This document shows positions 60,415 through 64,000 of a stretch of DNA of 64,000 bases, piece by piece. This DNA is from Isosphaeraceae bacterium. Lineage in GTDB: Bacteria; Planctomycetota; Planctomycetia; Isosphaerales; Isosphaeraceae. The notes below the pieces were generated by a model, which did no database searches, was not told the DNA's origin, and worked only from the letters and a program-made list of their open reading frames with translations. Both the position numbers and the translations under genes were made by a program. The first letter of the stretch is position 1; every line of letters begins with the position of its first letter. The stretch is from NCBI GenBank assembly GCA_026004735.1, contig BPJS01000001.1, positions 310,001 to 374,000 of the forward strand, written 5' to 3'.

Positions 60415-61680
60415 ATGGTTCCACGTTCTGCGGCGGGGCGATCCAGCCCGGCGGTATTCGACCCGGGTGGTGGGCTGTGGTCGATCAGCGAGTTGAACGC
60501 GCGGATCAAGGGTGTTGTGGAAGGTGGTTTTCCGGAGGTTGGTGTTTGGGGGGAGATTTCGGAGTTGTCGCGGCCGGCGTCGGGGCATCTCTATTTGGAG
60601 CTGAAGGACAATGGGGCGCGGCTCAGCGCGGTGATTTGGCGGTCGACGGCCGAGCGGCTGCGGTTTGAGTTGGAGAAGGGGCTTGAGGTGCGCGCCTGGG
60701 GGGCGATTCAGGTTTACGCGCCGCGGGGGGTCTACCAGCTCAACATACGGCGGATTGAGCCGGCGGGGGTGGGGGTGCGGGAGCTGGCGTTCCGGCAGCT
60801 CTACGAGCGGCTCCAGCGCGAGGGGCTATTCGATGAGGCGCGGAAGCGGCGGCTGCCGCGTTATCCGGGGCGGATCGTGGTGGTGACCAGCTCGACGGGG
60901 GATGCGGTTCGGGACGTGATCCGGGTGGCCGGTCAGCGCTGGCCGATGGCGGAGCTGTTGATTGTCGCGTCGCGGGTTCAGGGTGACGGGGCAGCCGAGG
61001 AGCTTGTGGCGGCGCTAGGGCGGGCCAACCGGGTGGCCGATGCCGACCTGATCGTGTTGGCGCGTGGCGGGGGGTCGGTGGAGGATCTCTGGACGTTCAA
61101 CGAGGAGATTCTCGTGCGGGCGATTGCCGGGTCGCGGTTGCCGGTGATCTCAGCGGTGGGTCATGAGCGGGATGTGACGCTGGCCGACCTAGCGGCTGAC
61201 GTCCGGGCGCCGACGCCGACGGCGGCGGCCGTGCTGGCCACGCCGGATCGGGAGGAGCTAGCGCAGACGCTCGATGGGTTGGGACTGCGGATGGGTCGGC
61301 GGCTGCGTGAGGTGGTGGACCGGATCGGGACGCAGCTTGCCAACCTCGAGCGGCGAGCCGAGCTGGCGTGCCGCCGCACTCTGGAGCGGGGAGCGGCCCG
61401 GACCGATTCGCTGGAGCTGCGGCTTCGGATGGCGATGCGGCGTGGTCTGGAGGGTCGCCAGAAGCGTTTGGGCGAAGCGGCGGCGCGGCTCGATGCGCTC
61501 AGCCCGCTGGCGGTTTTGGCGCGTGGGTATAGCCTGACGCAGGATGTAGCGACGGGGCGGGTGGTTCGCGCCGCGGAGCAGCTTAAGCCGGGCGATCGGG
61601 TTCGCACCCGGCTGGCCTCTGGGTCGTTTCTGGCGCGGGTCGAGGCCGTTGAGGCGCCGGATGCCGCCGGTTCTTGGTAA
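60415..61680 (+). CDS. xseA: Exodeoxyribonuclease VII large subunit
   Basis: A 421-residue XseA, the catalytic subunit of exonuclease VII, which degrades single-stranded DNA from both ends. The N-terminal OB-fold opens with SISELNARIKGVVEGGFPEV and VWGEISELSRPASGHLYLEL. The nuclease core has LPRYPGRIVVVTSSTGDAVRDVI, ADLIVLARGGGSVEDLW, and PVISAVGHERDVTLADLAADVRAPTPTAA (seen in the parts ISAVGHERDVTLADLAAD and RAPTPTAAA). The long helical C-terminus ends with LARGYSLTQDVATGRVVR. An 18-residue Ser/Pro leader precedes the domain. The small subunit gene xseB, often just after xseA, was not seen here. Confidence 0.95.
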   Translation: MVPRSAAGRSSPAVFDPGGGLWSISELNARIKGVVEGGFPEVGVWGEISELSRPASGHLYLELKDNGARLSAVIWRSTAERLRFELEKGLEVRAWGAIQVYAPRGVYQLNIRRIEPAGVGVRELAFRQLYERLQREGLFDEARKRRLPRYPGRIVVVTSSTGDAVRDVIRVAGQRWPMAELLIVASRVQGDGAAEELVAALGRANRVADADLIVLARGGGSVEDLWTFNEEILVRAIAGSRLPVISAVGHERDVTLADLAADVRAPTPTAAAVLATPDREELAQTLDGLGLRMGRRLREVVDRIGTQLANLERRAELACRRTLERGAARTDSLELRLRMAMRRGLEGRQKRLGEAAARLDALSPLAVLARGYSLTQDVATGRVVRAAEQLKPGDRVRTRLASGSFLARVEAVEAPDAAGSW

Positions 61681-61787
61681 GCGGCTGTTTTGGGGGCCGG
61701 CGGTGGCGAGGTGGGGGCAAGCTGGGGCAGACAGGGTGAGGGCGTGGCCGGGGAGATCGGGTCCGGGGGAGCGGGAGGGGGGGAGGG

Positions 61788-64000
61788 CTAGCGGTTCAGG
61801 CGAGGAGAGGTCAGGCTGCGGCGTCGGGGGGCGGGAGGACCGATGGGTTTGTCGGCGTTGTTGGTGATGCCGCGGACCAGTTCGAGGACGCGTCGGGTGG
61901 GGCCGGGCAAGACGGTGACGCCGATGCGGGGGGTGCCGAGGGGGCCGCGTGCGGTGATCAGGAAGACCTGTCCGCTGGCCTGGCGGGTGAGGGCGGCGAG
62001 GCGGCCCCGATCCTGGCCGCCGTAGACGGGGGTGAACTCGAAGTCGATCTCGGCCTGGGGGCTGATGGTGCCGGCGCCGTGGAGGCTGAGGGTGTCGCCG
62101 GTGATGCGGATCGGGTCGAGCCGGGCCTGTCCGTCCTGGATGCGGAAGGCCAGTTCGGCGCGGTCGAAGGCGGGCCGTCGGCCGTCGCGGGCCAGGTCTA
62201 GGGGAGAGATGAGCCGGAGGAACCAGGGGAGCTTGCCGAGGTCGCCGTCGCGGAGGCTGGCCTGACCGGATCCGTTGAGGCGGCGGAGGTCGGTGCCGAC
62301 GCCGCTCAGTTCGACCGAGCCGGAGATTTTGCCGGCCAGGTCCTGGCGGCCTGGGATGGTCTGGGTGAAGCGGGCCAGGTCGGCGGCTTCGACACGTGCC
62401 CAGGCGTGATACTCGGGGGTGCCGTTGAGCGAGATTTCGGCCTGTCCTTGAAGCGAGCCGCCCAGGAAGCTGGCCTCGATGGCGGGCAGGCTGAGCCGGC
62501 CTTCGCTCAGGGCGATGGGGGTGCGGAGCAGGGAGACTTGTTGTTCGGCGACGATGAAGCTATCGAGTTCGAGCTGGCCGGCGAGGGTCAGGCCGCGGCC
62601 GTCGGAGCGGCCGGTGATGCCGGTCATCTGGCCGTGGACGTGGTGGACAGAGAGACCGGCGGCCAGGGCGTTGTCCTGGAAGAAGACGCGGCCGTTGTCC
62701 CAGGAGCAGACGGCTGGTTCGTCGGCCAGGCCGCTCCAGGCGATGGTCAGGTTGCCGCCGAAGGAGAAGGGTTTGGCCTCGTCGAGCTGGCGGGCGAATT
62801 CGGCCAGTCGGGGGGGCATGATGCGGCGGAGTTCGGCGTCGAGGCGGAGCCGATCGACGCGGAGGTCTTCGACGCGGAGGTCGAACTGGCCGGTGTCGCG
62901 GAGGTGGACGCGGCCGCCGCGGACGGTGACCGGGGCTTCGCGGAAGGTGAAGGCGACGTCGCGGAGGGTGACGACGCCGTTGTCGAAGTCGAAGCGGCCG
63001 ACGACGTCTTGCATGGCGGGCATTTCGATGGCCTGGCCTGGCTCGACGCCTGGGGTGCCGGGCACGGGCAAGAGGCGGAGTTTGACGCGGGTTTCGTCGT
63101 GTCGGGCGATGGTGATGGTCAGGCGGGTGCGATCGGGCCGGTCGGGCCAGCCGGCGACGACGTGGGCCTCGACGCGGCTGGTGCCGACCGGGTTGAGCAG
63201 ACCCCAGGTGGCGCGCCACTCGGCGGGCAGGGCGTCGCGGAGCTGCTGGTCGAAGGGCAGGCGCTCGGCGTTGAGGCGGATATCGCCGGCGTACTGGCCG
63301 GGGGCGACCAGCTCGACGCGGCCGCTGGCCGTGATCCGTGCCATGTTGTTTTCGCCGCGCATTTCGGTGAAGGTGCAGCCGTTGGGGTGGATCTCGAGTC
63401 GGCCGGTGAGGCGGCGGACAGGGTAAGGAAGACCGTCCCAGCGAATCGCGCAGTCGTCGTTGAGGTCGATGAGGGCTTCGACGCGGAAGTCGTCCCAGGG
63501 GGGGGAGTCGGTGGGCGGGGAGCCTTGCGGGGAGCGGCGGAGGCGTGCGGTGCCGCGGATGCTGCCGGTGGGATGGAACTGGGCGACCAGGGCGCGGATT
63601 TCGGGCGGGAGAGCGGTCAGGAATGGGCTTTCGTCGCCCAGGGGCAGAGAGCCGGCGGTGATGTTGAGGTCGACATCGGGGTCGGGACCGAGCGAGCCGA
63701 CGGTTCCCTTGAGGACCAGGGGTTGGCCGCCGACGATGGTTTCGACGCGTTCGATCTGGAGCTGGTCGCCGCGGCAGACTAAGCGGCCGCGAAGCCGTTC
63801 CAGGGGCATGGGGAAGTGAACGTAGCGGACGGAGACATCGACCAGGTCGATGATGATATCGTGGACGAGCGCTGCGTTGGGGGCTGCGCGGCCCAAGCGG
63901 GCGCGGAGGTTGATGCGACCGAGGCGGTCCCGATCCGGGGGCGCCCATTCGTCCCAAAGCGGGGCGAGAGCAGCGGGCAGGTGGGGTTTGAGGCGGGCGT
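61788..64000 (-). CDS. AsmA-like / DUF3971-type large envelope protein (5' end outside window)
   Basis: At least 737 residues, open to the right edge; the TTG near 63896 is not a start, because coding continues upstream (LWDEWAPPDRDRLGRINLRA). The protein is a long chain of beta strands with GRVELVAPG-, LQGQAEISLNGTPEY- and SGSVELSGVGTDLRRLNGSG-type repeats, typical of AsmA/TamB/DUF3971 bridge proteins that move lipids across the periplasm. The C-terminal part (FRIQDGQARLDPIRITGDTL, SLHGAGTISPQAEIDFEF) matches the AsmA_2-like domain. It probably spans the periplasm from an N-terminal inner-membrane anchor not visible here. Convergent with xseA, 107 bases between. Confidence 0.82.
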   Translation of the reverse strand, partial: ARLKPHLPAALAPLWDEWAPPDRDRLGRINLRARLGRAAPNAALVHDIIIDLVDVSVRYVHFPMPLERLRGRLVCRGDQLQIERVETIVGGQPLVLKGTVGSLGPDPDVDLNITAGSLPLGDESPFLTALPPEIRALVAQFHPTGSIRGTARLRRSPQGSPPTDSPPWDDFRVEALIDLNDDCAIRWDGLPYPVRRLTGRLEIHPNGCTFTEMRGENNMARITASGRVELVAPGQYAGDIRLNAERLPFDQQLRDALPAEWRATWGLLNPVGTSRVEAHVVAGWPDRPDRTRLTITIARHDETRVKLRLLPVPGTPGVEPGQAIEMPAMQDVVGRFDFDNGVVTLRDVAFTFREAPVTVRGGRVHLRDTGQFDLRVEDLRVDRLRLDAELRRIMPPRLAEFARQLDEAKPFSFGGNLTIAWSGLADEPAVCSWDNGRVFFQDNALAAGLSVHHVHGQMTGITGRSDGRGLTLAGQLELDSFIVAEQQVSLLRTPIALSEGRLSLPAIEASFLGGSLQGQAEISLNGTPEYHAWARVEAADLARFTQTIPGRQDLAGKISGSVELSGVGTDLRRLNGSGQASLRDGDLGKLPWFLRLISPLDLARDGRRPAFDRAELAFRIQDGQARLDPIRITGDTLSLHGAGTISPQAEIDFEFTPVYGGQDRGRLAALTRQASGQVFLITARGPLGTPRIGVTVLPGPTRRVLELVRGITNNADKPIGPPAPRRRSLTSPRLNR

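Noticed and set aside
61649-61867. Candidate xseB after xseA
   Set aside because: The 72-residue translation (Arg/Gly/Trp-rich) has no similarity to the helical XseB; it overlaps both neighbours.

Overview
The window is a very G+C-rich bacterial chromosome segment, most likely from a planctomycete (class Planctomycetia). The evidence is gene content: a DUF1559 protein with H-x9-DG motifs, a DUF1501 protein, a Tat-exported Gfo/Idh/MocA oxidoreductase, a redoxin/CxxCH/copper-monooxygenase fusion, a neutral-ceramidase-like protein, and small secreted Cys-, Gly- or Pro-rich proteins without recognisable domains. No rRNA, tRNA, CRISPR array, transposase or phage gene was seen. Genus cannot be fixed from sequence alone.

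Layout. 1-2.3 kb: trehalose synthesis (3' end of otsA, then treS). 2.6-5 kb: Gfo/Idh oxidoreductase and an AlkD-like glycosylase. 5.1-11.4 kb: a tight minus-strand set of MBOAT acyltransferase, two SGNH-type proteins, a stand-alone adenylation enzyme and an LPLAT-type acyltransferase; it looks like a Dlt/AlgI-style surface acylation system without a carrier protein and is the best candidate for an undescribed system. 11.2-18.9 kb: housekeeping (tilS, methyltransferase, prenyl synthase, dxs, enolase). 19-24 kb: planctomycete-type exported proteins, including a DUF1559 gene with a frameshift and an internal duplication. 24.8-29 kb: GH18, GH28, DUF1232 and TlpA proteins. 29.5-32.7 kb: flippase, ribE, rsmA. 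32.9-38.8 kb: redoxin fusion, GT39-type glycosyltransferase, STAS protein, secreted proteins. 38.9-46.4 kb: ceramidase-like, DinB, DUF1501, HAD, cation/proton antiporter, flavin-binding protein. 46.7-52.6 kb: TlpA, cytochrome, response regulator fused to an RsbW-like kinase domain, ExbB/ExbD/ExbD. 52.6-58.7 kb: DUF58-transglutaminase-MoxR operon with a permease. 58.8-64 kb: DUF2946-like protein, membrane protein, xseA, and an AsmA-like protein running off the window.

The given strand is G-rich almost everywhere whatever the gene direction. Plus-strand genes favour G-ending codons and minus-strand genes favour C-ending codons, so strand-biased mutation seems to shape codon and amino-acid use. 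This also explains the very long spurious antisense reading frames. Three genes (tilS, the DUF1559 gene, the DUF1501 gene) appear to carry one extra base in a G/C homopolymer; assembly error, slippage or real mutation cannot be told apart here.
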